Below are positions 62,640 through 64,000 of a stretch of DNA of 64,000 nt, piece by piece (positions within the stretch are counted from its first letter, which is position 1; each line of letters begins with the position of its first letter). The notes under the pieces were generated by a model, which ran no database searches, was not told the DNA's origin, and saw only the letters and a program-made list of their open reading frames with translations. Source of the DNA: Hydrogenovibrio halophilus DSM 15072 (GTDB lineage Bacteria; Pseudomonadota; Gammaproteobacteria; Thiomicrospirales; Thiomicrospiraceae); the NCBI RefSeq assembly GCF_000384235.1, contig NZ_KB913033.1, positions 1,061,164 through 1,125,163 on the forward strand. Direction: 5' to 3'. A program made the position numbers and the translations under genes.

Positions 62640-64000
62640 ATGAGCGATCCCCTGTTTATGTCCGCTCAGACCGAGACCATCGCCGCTCTGGCCACGCCGC
62701 CGGGTCGCGGTGGGGTCGGCATTGTCCGGGTCTCGGGCCCGCAAAGCCGTGCCATTGCCCAGGCCATGCTGGGGCAGTGTCCGCCACCACGCTATGCTCA
62801 TTTCGGCCCTTTTTACGGCAAAGACGGCACGGTGCTGGATCAAGGCATCGCACTGTTCTTTGAAGGCCCGCATTCGTTTACCGGCGAAGACGTGATCGAA
62901 TTTCAGGGCCACGGCGGCCCGGTGGTGATGCAGTGGCTGTTGAATCGGGCCGTGACACTGGGCGCACGTCTGGCCGATCCGGGCGAGTTTTCCCAACAGG
63001 CGTTTTTGAATGACAAGCTGGATCTGGCTCAAGCCGAAGCCATTGCCGATCTGATCGATGCCAGCTCGGATCAGGCCGCGCGTTCGGCCCTACGCTCGCT
63101 GCAGGGCGAATTTTCCAACCGCATTCACACCCTGGTGGAGCAGTTGATCGCCCTGCGCATTTATGTGGAAGCCGCGATCGATTTCCCCGACGAGGAAATC
63201 GACTTTTTGAGCGACGGCAAGGTCGCGGCCGATCTGGCCGAAATCGAATCACAGTTGGCTTTCGTGCTGGCCAGTGCCCGTCAGGGTGCGATGCTGCGCG
63301 AAGGGCTGTCGGTGGTGATACTGGGACGGCCCAATGCGGGCAAATCCAGTCTGCTCAATGCCTTGTCGGGCCGCGAATCGGCGATTGTGACCGACATTGC
63401 CGGCACCACGCGCGACATTGTTAAAGAAGAAATTGTGATCGATGGCCTGCCATTGCATGTGCTCGACACCGCCGGGCTGCGCGAGGCCACCGATGCGGTG
63501 GAGAAAATCGGGATCGAGCGCGCCTGGGCGGCACTGGATCAGGCCGACCACGTGCTGGTGATGGTTCAGGGCGGGGAGGCGATGGCCGAAGAAGACCGTC
63601 GCATTCTGGCGCAACTGCCGCGCGGCATGCCGGTGACCCTGATCCACAATAAGATCGATCTGATGGAACAATCACCAGGCCTGGTCAAAAATGACGCCTC
63701 GGAACAGGCGCAAAGCGGTGTCGAAACCGAAATCTGGCTCTCGGCCAAACACGGGATCGGTCTGGACCTGCTCACCGCACATTTAAAAGACCGGATGGGC
63801 CTGCTCCAGACCAGCGAAGGCGTGGTCATGGCCCGAGAACGCCATTTGCAGGCCCTGCAGGCCGCGCAAAGCCATCTGGAACAGGGCCGGGTGCAATTGC
63901 ACGATTTCGCCGCCGGCGAACTGCTGGCCGAAGACCTGCGTCAGGCTCAACAGGCGCTGTCGTCCATCACCGGCGAATTCACCTCCGACGACCTGCTGGG
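62640..64000 (+). CDS. mnmE: tRNA modification GTPase MnmE, truncated by window edge
   Basis: The visible 453 residues of a protein usually about 450-455 long lack the end. The start matches the family ([22 protein letters not shown]), the GTPase has [19 protein letters not shown] and DTAGLR, and the N-terminal tetrahydrofolate-binding part precedes it. With MnmG it makes 5-carboxymethylaminomethyl at wobble uridine 34. The palindrome at 63674-63685 encodes S-P-G-L-V-K, between the NKID motif and the SAK motif of the GTPase, in a loop that varies in the family. Confidence 0.95.
   Translation, partial: MSDPLFMSAQTETIAALATPPGRGGVGIVRVSGPQSRAIAQAMLGQCPPPRYAHFGPFYGKDGTVLDQGIALFFEGPHSFTGEDVIEFQGHGGPVVMQWLLNRAVTLGARLADPGEFSQQAFLNDKLDLAQAEAIADLIDASSDQAARSALRSLQGEFSNRIHTLVEQLIALRIYVEAAIDFPDEEIDFLSDGKVAADLAEIESQLAFVLASARQGAMLREGLSVVILGRPNAGKSSLLNALSGRESAIVTDIAGTTRDIVKEEIVIDGLPLHVLDTAGLREATDAVEKIGIERAWAALDQADHVLVMVQGGEAMAEEDRRILAQLPRGMPVTLIHNKIDLMEQSPGLVKNDASEQAQSGVETEIWLSAKHGIGLDLLTAHLKDRMGLLQTSEGVVMARERHLQALQAAQSHLEQGRVQLHDFAAGELLAEDLRQAQQALSSITGEFTSDDLL
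63674..63685. repeat. Dispersed palindrome ACCAGGCCTGGT
   Basis: A perfect copy followed by CAAAA in mnmE, read S-P-G-L-V-K in frame, lying between G4 and G5 motifs. Confidence 0.9.

Overview
The window is a chromosomal segment around the replication origin of a gammaproteobacterium, with no rRNA or tRNA genes seen. dnaA, dnaN, recF and gyrB run leftward, and rpmH, rnpA, yidC and mnmE run rightward. The origin should therefore lie between about 52.3 and 59.9 kb; a cluster of DnaA boxes at 52.49-52.52 kb is the best candidate. An aerobic lifestyle is suggested by hemF. A phosphoribulokinase gene is present, but on its own it does not prove autotrophy. The genus cannot be fixed from the sequence.

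Layout. 0-5.4 kb: an anion-channel gene running off the left edge and three cyclic-di-GMP genes (PAS-GGDEF-EAL, REC-REC-GGDEF, EAL). 5.5-13.2 kb: housekeeping and envelope genes (gluQ, a YaiI homologue, a polysaccharide deacetylase, an AlkA-like glycosylase, tsaC, an M48 lipoprotein protease, hemF, hslR). 13.4-13.9 kb: a toxin-antitoxin pair. 14.1-34.2 kb: a large biosynthetic cluster for an aryl-polyene type pigment that also carries darA and darB, so the product is probably an aryl polyene joined to a dialkylresorcinol (flexirubin-like). It has an ACP, an adenylation-dehydratase fusion, an acyltransferase, LolA-like and MMPL export proteins, a halogenase-like flavoprotein, an ABC exporter, a BtrH-like acyltransferase, ketosynthases, a ketoreductase and a second dehydratase. 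34.3-38 kb: a DUF389 membrane protein, yefM-yoeB and phosphoribulokinase. 38-52.3 kb: gyrB, then an accessory block (ChaN-like lipoprotein, SYLF protein, rhodanese, RND pump, toxin-antitoxin) that separates gyrB from recF-dnaN-dnaA. 52.6-59.6 kb: a second accessory block between dnaA and rpmH. Its most unusual part is a same-strand set of a zinc metallopeptidase, an ATP-grasp ligase and a large cysteine-peptidase-like protein. 59.9-64 kb: rpmH, rnpA, yidC, a small unknown gene and mnmE, which is cut by the window edge.

The most striking feature is not a gene. The 12-bp palindrome ACCAGGCCTGGT occurs 17 times without mismatch in 64 kb, plus four copies with one mismatch, often with TTTT just left and AAAA just right. 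Chance predicts about 0.004 copies. Copies lie between genes and inside conserved genes, where they are read in frame as Q-A-W or P-G-L-V and are tolerated in variable stretches. It resembles the highly iterated palindromes of cyanobacteria (HIP1) in behaviour but not in sequence. I do not recognise it as a described element.
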